From JAAUTT01 sp963846585 (lineage in GTDB: Bacteria; Bacteroidota; Bacteroidia; Bacteroidales; JAAUTT01): a DNA stretch of 64,000 nt. Below are positions 1 to 9,887 of this stretch, in pieces. The stretch lies in contig CAWJWO010000010.1 in NCBI GenBank assembly GCA_963846585.1, forward strand, positions 1 to 64,000, read 5' to 3'. The position numbers were made by a program, and so were the translations under genes. Every line of letters begins with the position of its first letter. Position 1 is the stretch's first letter. The notes below the pieces were generated by a model that saw nothing but the letters and a program-made list of their open reading frames with translations, had not been told where the DNA came from and ran no database searches.

Positions 1-1861
1 TCTGATTCAGCAAAGGTAGTGGAAGGTAAAATGATATCAGCACGCGAGGTAGTTCTATTTTCTAAGTAATCGATAGCTATTATCGTTTTAGTGTTTTGAT
101 AAAGAAGATCTATTTTTTCTTTTTCTATTTTCCGATACAAATCATTTTCAAGAACTATCAATGTATCGATTTTTTCTTTAACGCTTCTATCAATGAGCTC
201 ATCGAGTGATCCACCCTGCATCATTGCTAATCCCATACTATTTGATTCAGGGAAAACATAACTTAACATTGCTCTTTTGTTTTCTTTGCATAAGGCTTTA
301 GAAATATTTGCAGCAGCTTGAATCACTTCTATGGATCCGCAATGGATACCGGAAATGACAATAGGATTTTCCGCCCCACTAAGCTCTCTAGCAATTGCTT
401 GAGCTTGTTCCAGTATGGATTTATCTATCGATGAAATATTGGGAAATTGATTGTCCAAAAGTGCACAAACAGCTAATCCAACTCTGGCGATATCAGCTGG
501 AGCTGCATAATAAGTTTGGATTGCCACATCTTCTAATTTTGTTTTGAAGGAAGAGACAATAAAAATTGGACTTTTTTCATTCTGTGCTTTAGTACGAACA
601 CCGGCATCATGCCAGGATGGTATTCCGAATTTGGAGGCCATCATTTTAGGTTTTGTCATAGCGGCCTGACGGACAGCAAGGGCCATCATCGGTGCAGTAT
701 TGGTTAAATCTTCTGCTAAGATCAATACCGCATCTGCTTGTTCTATTTCTTTCAATGAAGGAGAACGAGCAGGTCCATTTTCAAGAATGGATAGAATAGA
801 TTCAGTAAGATATTTTTCAGTAGCGTTGATTCCATGATAAAAATTATCACTTCCCACTAAAGATGATAAAGCAAAATTAGCCTCCAGAGAGGTTCTTGGT
901 GAACCTATCCCAACTATTTTTTCACCCTTTGAAAGGGATTGAGAGAAAATTTTTTTAAATTCCTGTTCATCTGAAATTTGCTGTGATACATCGGTTTTTG
1001 ATTTTCTTATTGAGATAGAATGAATTCTTTTATTGTCATTTATAAATTCGTAGCCGAAGCGTCCTCGGTCACAAATGAAATAACCGTTCACTGAACCATT
1101 ATAACGATTCATTACTCGTCTGAGTAATTGATAACGTTCCCCGATAATGATGTTACATCCCACACTACAATGAACACATACAGAGGGGCTATGAGTGAGA
1201 TCCCATTTGCGGGTATAATGATTTTTTAATGTTTTATCTGTAAAAACACCTGTGGGGCAAACTTCCACAAGATTTCCACTAAATTCATTTTCCAAGCGTA
1301 CCTTCTTCATATCGGCCAAAATAAACGTGGTTGTTAGAAGAGAAAACATTAAAATCTTTTCCACCTGCGAAATCCTTGTAAAATCTCACACAACGATAAC
1401 ATTGTATGCAGCGATTCATCTCGATGAGAAATGAAGGGACCTAAATTTTGATTGACATGTGTTCTTTTTTTCAGATCATATCGTCTGTAGTTATGACCGG
1501 TCATTACGGTCATATCCTGCAGGTGGCATTCGCCCCCTTCATCGCATACAGGACAATCATGAGGATGGTTTATCATTAAGCTTTCAATAACCGAAGTGCG
1601 AAAAGCTTTTGCTTCCGGATCTTCAATGGAAATAATAAGACCTTCTTTGACAGGTTCCATACAGGACATCACAATCTGTCCCTTTTTATCTTCATCATTT
1701 TTAAATTTTTTCACTGCACATAACCTGCAGGATCCTACAGAGCCAATCCCAGGATGGTAACAGAAATGAGGAATGTTAAATCCCAATGAGAGACAGGTAT
1801 CCAACAAGTTTCTTCCTGGCTGTACTTCATAATATTTGTCGTCTATTTTTATCTTTACCAT
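1..1861 (-). CDS. nuoG: NADH-quinone oxidoreductase subunit G (3' end outside window, two apparent frameshifts)
   Basis: Large iron-sulfur subunit of complex I, which carries electrons from NuoF toward the membrane arm. From the ATG at 1861 the N-terminus shows the 2Fe-2S ferredoxin cysteines (CYHPG, SCRLC, SCMEP) and the His-Cys region HPHDCPVCDEGGEC. A base seems to be added near 1423: the expected SHEMNRCIQCYRC appears only after a frame change. A second change near 1293 restores ENEFSGNLVEVCPTGVF. After that the frame is open to the window edge and contains C-x2-C-x3-C-x27-C, the extra N7 cluster motif known from E. coli and Thermus NuoG. Only 9 bp separate it from nuoF. The protein family is certain; whether the frameshifts are real or sequencing errors is not, and I favour errors because the reading is otherwise well conserved. 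Confidence 0.9.
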
Positions 1862-1870
1862 ATTATATGA

Positions 1871-3124
1871 TTACTTCCAGGGACATCGTTTTTCTTTTAT
1901 ATGCCTGACAAAGTCATCATAAAAATAATTCAGTCCGCTCTGTAAAGGTTCCATGGCTCCGGGTGCATGTGCACAAAAAGTATTTTTGAATTTCAAATAA
2001 TGGGTATGATATTTTAAAATATCAATATATTCTTCTTTTCCCTTGCCTTCTTCAATGGCAAAGCAAGTATTTTCTCAACCCATGGAAGGCCTTCGCGGCA
2101 GGGAGTACACCAACCACAACTTTCGTTGGCGAAGAATTTTTCAAGGTTATGTATAAATGCAACCGGGCAAATCTTGTCATCAAGGATGATATTTCCTGTT
2201 CCCATCCTGCTTCCGGCAGCAGCCACTCGAGAAATCCATTTTAACATCAAGATGTTCTTCAACTAGGAAATCTGTTGAAGCCCCACCGGGTAACAAACCT
2301 CTGAATTTATATCCATCTGCCATTCCACCTGCATGTTCTTCAATTAATTCGCGAATAGTTATTCCCAAGGGTAATTCCCATAAACCAGGTTTTTTAACTC
2401 TTCCGCTTACTCCATAAAGTTTTGTTCCCCCTTCATCTGTTTTACTCAGATCCTTAAACCAGTCCACTCCATGTTGAACAATATGAGATATCCAACATAA
2501 GGTTTCCACATTATTAACAAGAGTAGGCTTTCCAAAAAGACCTGATAATGCTGGATACGGAGGTTTATCACGAGGAATAGCTCTTTTACCTTCCAGGGAA
2601 TTGATAAGAGCTGTTTCTTCCCCACAGATATATCTTCCGGCACTGGTATGTAATTGTAATTCAAGATTAAATCCAGTACCTAAAATATTCTTTCCCAAAT
2701 AACCGCCCTGATAAGCTTCAGCAATAGCCTTGGTTATATTGTTGGCTGCTTTTTTATAGGCCCAGCGTAAAAAAATATAGGCATGATTGACTTTTACAGC
2801 ATAAGATGCAATTATCAATCCGGCGATTAGCTGATGTGGATTTCCTTCAAGAAGATATCGATCCTTAAACGTTCCGGGTTCCATCTCATCTGCATTGGCA
2901 ATCAAATATTTCGTATCATTCACATCAGGAATGACACCCCACTTGATATCGGTAGGAAAACCAGCACCTCCTCTTCCTAAAACTTTGATATCTTTGATGA
3001 TATCAGCTGATGCCAAACCAGTCAAAGCTTTGCGAACAGCATCATAACCTCCAACCCGTTCATATTCTTTCAGACTTAAGGGCTCTGCTAGGGGATTAAT
3101 ATGTTTTGTTAACGGAGTCTCCAT
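1871..3124 (-). CDS. nuoF: NADH-quinone oxidoreductase subunit F, NADH-binding (two apparent frameshifts)
   Basis: Flavoprotein subunit that binds NADH and FMN and passes electrons to the iron-sulfur chain. The first frame (3124 down to about 2226) has the glycine-rich GRGGAGFPTDIKWG near residue 50 and the FMN/NADH region with GRYICGEETALINSLEGKR. At about 2226 one base seems missing: DFSS is followed in the next frame by VAAAGSRMG, then ESCGWCTPCREG, the N3 4Fe-4S ligands. A third frame, entered near 2060, gives FCAHAPGAMEPLQSGL and ends at the TAA at 1871-1873. So the full family length is present but split over three frames. No real enzyme would be made if the indels are genuine. The neighbours nuoE and nuoCD are intact, which favours local sequence error. 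Confidence 0.88.
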
Positions 3125-3130
3125 GCTTTG

Positions 3131-3595
3131 TTATAGATATTTATCAAGTAATTCATCAATTTTCTCAACGGTCAACATATTATAAAGATCATCATTAATC
3201 ATCATTGAGGGAGCATGATCACAGTCACCCAGGCAAGTAATGGGTAACAAGGTATACCTGTTATCCTTTGTCGTTTCACCAAAAATAATATTGAGCTTTT
3301 TAGAAATATATTTATAAATTGTTTCATAACCCATTACCAAACAACTAACACTGTCACAGACCAGAATTATATTTCTACCCACAGGTTTACGGTATATCCT
3401 TGAATAATATGTAGCGACTGCGTCAACTTCAGCAGGGGACATCATCAGTTCCTGGGCAATAAATTTGACGGATTCATCTGAAATCCATCCGCGGTGATGC
3501 TGAACGATTTTCAATGCCTCAAGACATGCTGCTGAAGGATAGGGACAAAGCTCAACTTCATTGTGAATTTCCTTTTTTTCTTCTTCGGTCAACAT
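3131..3595 (-). CDS. nuoE: NADH-quinone oxidoreductase subunit E
   Basis: The 24 kDa 2Fe-2S subunit of the complex I input module, about 154 residues. The cluster ligands are visible as C80-x4-C85 (VCDSVSC) and C121-x3-C125 (CLGDC). The open frame continues upstream to 3766, but that part overlaps the end of nuoCD and looks nothing like NuoE, so I take the ATG at 3595 (MLTEEEKKEI), which begins 17 bp after the nuoCD stop. It is followed by nuoF after 6 bp. The gene is intact and lies in the standard A-B-CD-E-F-G order. Confidence 0.92.
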   Translation of the reverse strand: MLTEEEKKEIHNEVELCPYPSAACLEALKIVQHHRGWISDESVKFIAQELMMSPAEVDAVATYYSRIYRKPVGRNIILVCDSVSCLVMGYETIYKYISKKLNIIFGETTKDNRYTLLPITCLGDCDHAPSMMINDDLYNMLTVEKIDELLDKYL

Positions 3596-3611
3596 ATACA
3601 ATTTTAATTTT

Positions 3612-5363
3612 TTATCTATCCAAATCAGCCAAAACAAAATCCATTGCACCCAAAATTGACAGTAAATCTGCGACAGTATAACCTTTGCTGATATAAGGCA
3701 ACATCTGCATATGTGCAAAAGAAGGAGTGCGTATACGTGAACGATAAGCTGCTGTACCGCCATCACTTATAAGATAATATCCATTGCTTCCTTTTGCTGC
3801 TTCAATGGGAATCATGGCTTCATCAGCAGGTATCACTGGTCCCCAGGTTACACTTAAAAAATGAGTAATAAGGGTTTCAATATCTTGCATTGTGCGTTCT
3901 TTCCTTGGAGGTACTGCTAAGGGATGGTCGGATTTATAACTACCTTGGGGTAAATTGCCAATACATTGTTCTATGATGCGCAAACTCTGTCTCATCTCTT
4001 CCATACGAACCAGTGACCTGTCATAACAATCGCCATTTTTCCCTGTTGGAATATCAAAATCAAATTGTTCGATACCAGAATAAGGACGTTTTTTACGATA
4101 GTCAAAGTTATATCCTGTAGCGCGCAGTCCTGCCCCAGTAATTCCCCATTCTATAGCTTCTCCAATGGTATAAACGCCAATGCCAATAGTTCTTTCTTTA
4201 AATATCCTGTTTTTAATAACCGTATTTTCAAATTCCCTGATATGTTTAGGAAAATATTCAAGAAAGTTTTTAATAAGTTTTTCCCATCCATTAGGCAAGT
4301 CATGTGCTACACCTCCAATTCTAAACCACGAGGGATGCATTCGTCCTCCGGTGATAGCGGAAATAATATCAAAAATTCTTTCTCTGTCGTTAAAAGCAAA
4401 AAAAACCGGGGACATCTGCCCCATATCCTGGGCAAAAGTACCAAGCCAGACAAGGTGGCTGGCAATGCGAAATAATTCACTTAACATGATGCGAATAACC
4501 TTGGCTCTGTCAGGAACAGTAATACCGGCAAGTTTTTCAACCGACAGCAAATAAGATAGATTATTCATTACTCCACCCAGATAATCAATACGGTCAGTAT
4601 AGGGAATGAATTTGTGCCAGGTCTGTCTTTCGGCCATTTTTTCAGCTCCTCGGTGATGGAAACCAATATCAGGAACTATATCAATAATATCTTCTCCATC
4701 GAGCTGAAGAACAAGTCTGAGTAAACCATGAGTGCCCGGATGCTGGGGCCCGATATTTAAAAACATAAAATCAGACTCTTCACTCTGACTTTCCAATCCC
4801 CAGTCGGCAGGGTTAAATTTCAAGTCTTTGTCCTCTTGTTCACGGATTTGATCCATTAATAGATAAGGATCCAATTCAGTGGCCCTGGCAGGATGTTCTT
4901 TTCTCAGAGGATTACCTTTCCATGACTGAGGCATCAGTATGCGCCTCAAATTAGGATGTCCTTCAAATCTGACCCCGAACATATCATATACCTCACGTTC
5001 ATACCAGTTGGCAGAGGGCCAAATGGAAGTGATGCTGTAGGTGGTAGGATATTGCCCTAGGAGTGCTGTTTTTAACCTTATGTCTTCATTGCGTTCCAGT
5101 GAGCTCAGATGATAAACTATTGTGAAATCACTTTGAGGCTGACCTAAACGTCTGGTCCTATATCTTTCATCAATAGCGGTGAGATCATAAAGCAGGTTAA
5201 AAGGTTTATCGATTTCATATTTTAGATGTTTTAATATTTCACAGATTTGCTCTTTGCTGACCCATAAAGTAAGGGTTCTATCAATGGTTTGTTGCGCTAT
5301 GATAGCCGCCGAATCACTAAATGTATCCTTTAAATCATCTAATATATTTTGAACTACCTTCAT
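3612..5363 (-). CDS. nuoCD: Fused NADH-quinone oxidoreductase subunit C/D
   Basis: A 583-residue fusion of NuoC (residues 1 to about 180, with the ANWYEREVYDMFG signature and HPNLRRILMPQSW) and NuoD (from FMFLNIGPQHPGTHG to the C-terminal ADLDR). NuoD helps form the quinone-binding site; its conserved DRIDYLGG and RATGYNFDYRK blocks are present. The fusion and the sequence pattern are of the E. coli type. In E. coli-like operons the order A-B-CD-E-F-G is the same as here. The gene lies 7 bp downstream of nuoB. No stop or frame problem is seen in it, unlike nuoF and nuoG. Confidence 0.94.
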   Translation of the reverse strand: MKVVQNILDDLKDTFSDSAAIIAQQTIDRTLTLWVSKEQICEILKHLKYEIDKPFNLLYDLTAIDERYRTRRLGQPQSDFTIVYHLSSLERNEDIRLKTALLGQYPTTYSITSIWPSANWYEREVYDMFGVRFEGHPNLRRILMPQSWKGNPLRKEHPARATELDPYLLMDQIREQEDKDLKFNPADWGLESQSEESDFMFLNIGPQHPGTHGLLRLVLQLDGEDIIDIVPDIGFHHRGAEKMAERQTWHKFIPYTDRIDYLGGVMNNLSYLLSVEKLAGITVPDRAKVIRIMLSELFRIASHLVWLGTFAQDMGQMSPVFFAFNDRERIFDIISAITGGRMHPSWFRIGGVAHDLPNGWEKLIKNFLEYFPKHIREFENTVIKNRIFKERTIGIGVYTIGEAIEWGITGAGLRATGYNFDYRKKRPYSGIEQFDFDIPTGKNGDCYDRSLVRMEEMRQSLRIIEQCIGNLPQGSYKSDHPLAVPPRKERTMQDIETLITHFLSVTWGPVIPADEAMIPIEAAKGSNGYYLISDGGTAAYRSRIRTPSFAHMQMLPYISKGYTVADLLSILGAMDFVLADLDR

Positions 5364-5370
5364 TCCATGG

Positions 5371-5994
5371 TTATATTTCGTTCATTGTTCTGAGGTCATT
5401 CATCTTTCTGCGTTCATCAGCTTTTTTATCCCGCATGGAAATTTTTTCAGGTTTTATGATTCCCTGCGAACCTATTGTCCAGCTCAAAGGACGTCTTTCT
5501 TTAGCTATCGTTTCACGCAGCAGAATCAACCCTTCAAGAAATGCATCAGGACGAGGCGGGCAGCCGGAAACATACACATCAACAGGAAGAATTTTATCCA
5601 CACCCTGAACTACACTATAAATATCAAACATTCCGCCAGAATTTGCACAGGATCCCATAGATATGACCCATCTGGGAGCCATCATCTGTTCATAAAGTCT
5701 TTTGATGATGGGAGCCATCTTCATAAAAACAGTACCGGCAATTACCATCAGATCTGCTTCACGTGGCGTTCCACGTATTACTTCTCCTCCAAAGCGAGCT
5801 ATATCAAAACGACTTGTTATGGACGTGGCCATTTCCACAAAGCAACACGACAGGCCAAAACCAAAAGGCCAGATGGAATTTTTTCTCCCCCAGGCTATCA
5901 TGTCATCTAAACGACTGAACAAAATGGATTCTTGTATTGCCTGATCGAGCATTTGAGCATTAAGATCATCTGGCTTTTGTAAGATGTAATTCAT
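5371..5994 (-). CDS. nuoB: NADH-quinone oxidoreductase subunit B
   Basis: Carrier of cluster N2, the last iron-sulfur centre before quinone. The four ligands are visible: the tandem C50-C51 in GLSCCFVEM, C116 in GSCANSGG and C145 in SGCPPRPDAF. At 207 residues it has a normal length, with a charged C-terminal tail after the conserved core (DKKADERRKMND) that is longer than the minimal family. It sits between nuoA (59 bp gap) and nuoCD (7 bp gap) on the minus strand. Confidence 0.94.
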   Translation of the reverse strand: MNYILQKPDDLNAQMLDQAIQESILFSRLDDMIAWGRKNSIWPFGFGLSCCFVEMATSITSRFDIARFGGEVIRGTPREADLMVIAGTVFMKMAPIIKRLYEQMMAPRWVISMGSCANSGGMFDIYSVVQGVDKILPVDVYVSGCPPRPDAFLEGLILLRETIAKERRPLSWTIGSQGIIKPEKISMRDKKADERRKMNDLRTMNEI

Positions 5995-6053
5995 TTTTGT
6001 TGTTTTGACCTCTATCGTTCTATTGTCTATGTATTAGAAGGATGTGAGGTGGT

Positions 6054-6470
6054 TTATTTGAAATTCCCTTTTTTCATTTGTTTTAAAATCCTTTTCCCTT
6101 TAGGGCCTAAATCTAAGGCACCAATATTTAATTCATATATCAGCACAACGATTAAAATTGTTATAAATATTAAAATACCTATAAATCCAGGTTGTCCCAG
6201 TTTACGAAACGATACTGCCCAAGCCATGATAAATGCAGCATCGAGATCGAAAATAACAAAAAACATTGCAATTAGATAAAAGTGGGATGTGAAACGATGC
6301 CTTGCATTTCCTGTAGGTTGTATACCTGATTCGTAAGGTTGGTCGGTAAGTTTCTCGTGATGTCTTTCACCAAGGATATATGATAACCCTATCATGATTC
6401 CAACTATTACTATAGCCGCCAGAGCATATATTAAAAAAGGCCAAAATGGAATTGCTTGTTCATAATTCAT
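6054..6470 (-). CDS. nuoA: NADH-quinone oxidoreductase subunit A
   Basis: Small membrane subunit of complex I, 138 residues with three predicted membrane helices (about residues 10-32, 65-85 and 95-115). The typical loop YESGIQPTGNARHRF and the conserved acidic DLDAAF segment in helix 2 are present. It is the first gene of the minus-strand nuo cluster; a possible promoter lies about 45 bp upstream of its ATG. Confidence 0.92.
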   Translation of the reverse strand: MNYEQAIPFWPFLIYALAAIVIVGIMIGLSYILGERHHEKLTDQPYESGIQPTGNARHRFTSHFYLIAMFFVIFDLDAAFIMAWAVSFRKLGQPGFIGILIFITILIVVLIYELNIGALDLGPKGKRILKQMKKGNFK

Positions 6471-6850
6471 GAATCAACAATTTAATTTAAAATTTTCAAT
6501 CCCCGACAATCTTTCCAAATATACTTTATTAACCCAATCAATAGAAAAAAGTTTTAAACAAAAATAAAGTTTTTTAATAAAATAAAGTTGAGGATATTTA
6601 CTTTTCCCTCTTAACTTATTCATAAACAAACCTCAAATAAACTTTTTAAGATTATAAAGGAATGAATAACTTTTTAACATCTTTTAGTAATTTTATTGAT
6701 TACCCCTTTAGTGCAAAATTCTTTTCTAGGCCCATCAGAGTGCAATTTGAATCACAAATTGAAAAGTTAGAACCTGAAGATAATGAAAGCTAAGGAATTA
6801 TAGAAATAACTAATAACTTTATACCTCAATTTACTCTACTGAATTTTAAA
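6471..6850. other. Intergenic stretch left of the foreign fragment
   Basis: Apart from the possible nuoA promoter I see no gene of known family. A 43-codon open frame starts at 6662 on the plus strand but has no recognisable features. AT-rich composition ends abruptly near 6850. Confidence 0.5.
6516..6542 (-). promoter_or_regulatory. Possible Bacteroidetes-type promoter for nuoA
   Basis: On the minus strand, TATATTTG (6523 to 6516) fits the Bacteroidetes -7 consensus TAnnTTTG. An upstream ATTG near 6542-6539 could serve as the -33 element, though the spacing of about 15 bp is shorter than usual. It is the only such match close to nuoA. Confidence 0.4.
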
Positions 6851-7103
6851 GACCGGCCAAACGCTGCGCGGCTGGGAGGTGGACGACACCGTGCGCGGGG
6901 TGATCGAGAGCGGCGGGTACGGATCGTACTTCACGCACCGGACGGGCCATTCCATCGCCAGGAATGCACGGGAACGGCGCCAACATGGACAATCTGGAAA
7001 CCCACGACGAGCGCCGGGTGACGCCTTGGACGTGCTTCTCGATCGAGCCGGGGATTTATCTGGAGACGTTCGGCGTGCGCTCGGAGATCAACATGTTCGT
7101 GGG
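6850..7103 (+). pseudogene. GC-rich fragment of an M24 (Xaa-Pro aminopeptidase-like) metallopeptidase
   Basis: About 250 bp that are strikingly GC-rich against AT-rich flanks on both sides. The translation is the C-terminal catalytic part of an M24 'pita-bread' peptidase: GWEVDDTVRGVIESGGYG, then FTHRTGHSI, then in the next frame MHGNGANMDNLETHDERR and CFSIEPGIYLETFGVRSE. HRTGHSIG...HGNG and the EPG motif carry metal-site residues of this family. Two single-base losses near 6960-6970 are needed to keep one frame. Neither end of the gene is present. The codon use fits a GC-rich donor such as an acidobacterium (inference). Either an assembly chimera or an inserted scrap of foreign DNA. Confidence 0.75.
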
Positions 7104-7806
7104 TAAATTTACAGAAAAAGGAAAGATAGAAGGTGGTTGTAAATTAGATATAAACCATAACCTTATGTTTTATGTTTCCGATACTGGGATCGGAATTCCT
7201 AAAGATAAACAAAATCTGGTATTTGAACGTTTTGTCCAATTAAATCAAAATCCAAACAAATTAACATGGGGAACAGGTTTGGGCTTATCCATAGTGCAAG
7301 GGTTAGTAAACCTGTTAGGAGGAGAAATACTTCTTGAATCAGACCATGGAAAAGGAAGTACATTTACTTTTACGATACCATACAAAACAACAGAAAAATT
7401 TTATACTAAACCTATATTAAATGAACAACTACACGAATTTCATTTCCCAAAAATAAATATTTTGATAGTTGAGGATGAACCTTATAACCTGGAATTTCTT
7501 AAAGAAATACTTATGAGTGCAGGGTTGAATTTTCTAATTGCCAAGAATGGGAAAGAAGCTGTTAAAATATCTTTAAAAAACCCAATTGATTTAATATTAA
7601 TGGATATTCGACTTCCCGACACAGATGGTTATGAAGTTACAAGGCAAATAAGAAAACATAAACCTAATTTGAATATTATTGCCCAAACTGCTTACGCTTC
7701 CAACGAGGAGAAACAAAAAGCTATGGATGCAGGTTGTATTGATTATATTAGTAAGCCTACCAATAAATATTTATTATTATCTATGGTTAATAAATATATT
7801 TCATAA
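7104..7806 (+). pseudogene. 3' half of a hybrid sensor histidine kinase (ATPase plus receiver)
   Basis: The frame enters from the GC-rich fragment and becomes kinase-like at KFTEKGKIEGG, which is normally preceded by the N-box. It shows the G1 box DTGIGIPKD, an F box (VFERFVQLN), the G2 box GTGLGLSIVQGLV, then a linker and a receiver domain with INILIVEDE, the phospho-acceptor aspartate in LILMDIRLPDTDG and the conserved lysine in ISKPTNKY. The sensor domains, the phosphorylated histidine region and the N-box are missing, replaced at the junction near 7101-7104 by peptidase sequence. The apparent in-frame fusion is probably accidental. Nearest downstream feature is the IS21 element. Confidence 0.8.
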
Positions 7807-8177
7807 ATTTAAAATAGAACGTTCATCAAGTCCTTTTAATTTATATCATTATACTTATTAAATTTTTTGTCAATAAAGATATATATCGTCAAAAACAATA
7901 CTTGTTATGTACTATATTGAGAAAAAATTTATATGGACTAAATAGTATATATATGTAGGCACGGGTAAGTTTGACTATCCCCTCCAAAAGTATGGTAGGG
8001 GTAAAATAAGAGCAACTTTTATGTTTTTTTTCCTTTGTCATATCTGAATAAATAATCCAATATGACATATTTAAAAACAAAATTAATTCATCACTATTCA
8101 ATAATCGGCTTGTATAACTTTATATTTCAATATATTGTAGGTTAATTTTGAATCTGTCACAAATACATTGAGACAGA
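7807..8177. other. Gene-free AT-rich stretch left of the IS21 element
   Basis: No supported gene. It was searched for the missing C-terminus of the integrase cut by the IS on its other side and nothing convincing was found, nor a target duplication matching the right flank. Confidence 0.5.
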
Positions 8178-8248
8178 TGTAATCGGTAAATAACACTGCA
8201 CAGTTATTGGCAAATAAGAATGCACAAAAAATGGCAACCATAATGCAC
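8178..8248 (+). repeat. IS21 left terminal repeat region
   Basis: Terminal inverted repeat pairing with 10666-10736. It ends with an AATGCACAAAAAATGG block followed by CAACCATAATGC and precedes istA by about 75 bp, so it probably also holds the transposase promoter. Confidence 0.8.
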
Positions 8249-8322
8249 AGTTTTTCTTTCCAAATATAACAAGACTAGGAATGAAAAACTGATCTTTAGC
8301 CGGAAAACTAATTCTGGCCATT

Positions 8323-9885
8323 ATGAACGCATTTTATAATAAGTTGATGACATATTACGAGATCCACAGATTATTTAGAGAGGATTATTCAATTAGTCAA
8401 ATAAGTAGGAAATTAGCTATTAATCGAAGAACGGTTAAGAACTATCTATCTATGAGTGAAATTCAATACGAAAAATTTATTGCTAATCAAGTTGATAGAA
8501 AGAAAGATTTACTTCCTTTTGAATATTTTGTAAAAGCTAAATTAGGTTTATATCAAGAAACATCTGCCTCTCAAATGCATGATTGGATGAAGGAAAAGCA
8601 TGAGAATTTTCCTAAAGTGTCTTCAAAAACAGTTTACAATTTTGTAATGTGGGTGCGTCAAAAGTATAACCTGCCTAAGATAAGCCCTATTAGAGAATAC
8701 ATGATTGTTGAAGATCTCCCATACGGTAAACAGGCACAAGTTGATTTTGGAGAATATAACATGCGTGATGGAAATCATAAACGTGTCAAAGTATGGTTCT
8801 TTTTAATGGTGCTTTCCCGTTCAAGGTTCAAATATTTATGGTTCTCGGAACATCCATTTACAAGTGATTTGGCCATTGAGGCACATGAAAAAGCCTTCGG
8901 TTATATTGGTGGCATACCTGATGAGATTGTGTACGATCAGGATAAAGTCTTTTTAGTGAATGAGAATACCGGTGATCTGATCCTTACTGATGCATTCAGG
9001 GCTTATACTAAAGAAAGATCCTTCGGTTTGCATTTTTGTCGAAAGGCAGATCCGGAAAGTAAAGGTAAGATTGAAAGTGGAGTCAAATATGTAAAACAAA
9101 ACTTCCTGTACAACCGGCCATTTTATAACATTGAAACATTAAACGATGAAGCCATGGCCTGGCTTGAACGCACTGCCAATATTATGCCCCATGCCCGTAC
9201 CATGAAACCGCCATGCGATGAATTGATCATTGAAAAACCATTCTTAAACCCATATACATATTTTGCACTAAAGCCTACTCCACCAAAACCATACACCGTT
9301 AACAAAGATAATACTATCTTATGGAAAGGTAATGTATATGCTCTTCCCCAGGGTACTTATAAGGGTCGTGGTTCGCTAGCCCACGTGAATAAAGAAAATA
9401 ATCAAATTATTATATCCGATCTTGATGGTAAACAAATATATCGTCATGACATACCTGCAAGTAAAGGTCAGGTAGTAACCAATACCGATCTACGCAGGGA
9501 TAAACGTGGGGCTATTGAAGAAATCATCACCCAGGTAAGCCAGATGTTCGATGATCCACAAAGTGCCAGACAATATCTTGAAGCGATACACTCTGAAAAA
9601 CCACGTTATGTGCGCGACCAGATCATCTTAATAAGAAAAACCATAGAAACGTATGATAAGTTATCCGTAAACGAAGCACTGCTTTATTGTAGTCAAAATA
9701 GGATATACAGTGCCGTAGACTTTAAAGCAGTTATTATACACACCACCCGTAACAAGTCACAACAGCCAGAAAAAATCATTGCAAAAATAAATCCATTGAC
9801 AAAGGATACTTCCTTCAATGCTAACTTAATACCTTCAAAAAGCAATATAATAGATTATGAACAATTAATGCAAAACAAAAATTAA
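8323..9885 (+). CDS. istA: IS21 transposase IstA
   Basis: DDE transposase of 520 residues. It has an N-terminal helix-turn-helix (about residues 10-45, FREDYSISQISRKLAINRRT), a catalytic core opening with the first aspartate in AQVDFGEYNM, the second in IVYDQDKVFL, and the glutamate in DPESKGKIESGVKYVK, then a C-terminal beta-barrel and basic region. It is intact, with normal family length. It ends 2 bp before istB, so the two are translated as a unit. The start is the first ATG of the open frame (MNAFYNKLMTYYEIHR). Confidence 0.93.
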   Translation: MNAFYNKLMTYYEIHRLFREDYSISQISRKLAINRRTVKNYLSMSEIQYEKFIANQVDRKKDLLPFEYFVKAKLGLYQETSASQMHDWMKEKHENFPKVSSKTVYNFVMWVRQKYNLPKISPIREYMIVEDLPYGKQAQVDFGEYNMRDGNHKRVKVWFFLMVLSRSRFKYLWFSEHPFTSDLAIEAHEKAFGYIGGIPDEIVYDQDKVFLVNENTGDLILTDAFRAYTKERSFGLHFCRKADPESKGKIESGVKYVKQNFLYNRPFYNIETLNDEAMAWLERTANIMPHARTMKPPCDELIIEKPFLNPYTYFALKPTPPKPYTVNKDNTILWKGNVYALPQGTYKGRGSLAHVNKENNQIIISDLDGKQIYRHDIPASKGQVVTNTDLRRDKRGAIEEIITQVSQMFDDPQSARQYLEAIHSEKPRYVRDQIILIRKTIETYDKLSVNEALLYCSQNRIYSAVDFKAVIIHTTRNKSQQPEKIIAKINPLTKDTSFNANLIPSKSNIIDYEQLMQNKN

Positions 9886-9887
9886 TT

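Noticed and set aside
1280..2240. Programmed frameshifting in nuoF/nuoG
   Set aside because: Four sites without slippery heptamers and with both insertions and losses; sequence error is simpler.
6662..6793. 43-codon open frame left of the GC-rich fragment
   Set aside because: No recognisable domain, no operon context, and it lies at a suspected assembly join.
7889..8101. 70-codon minus-strand open frame
   Set aside because: AT-rich composition, no ribosome site and no similarity to a known family.
8160..8180. Target-site duplication of the IS21 element
   Set aside because: Left flank (GACAGA) and right flank (CTTGCT) do not match at any length from 4 to 8.
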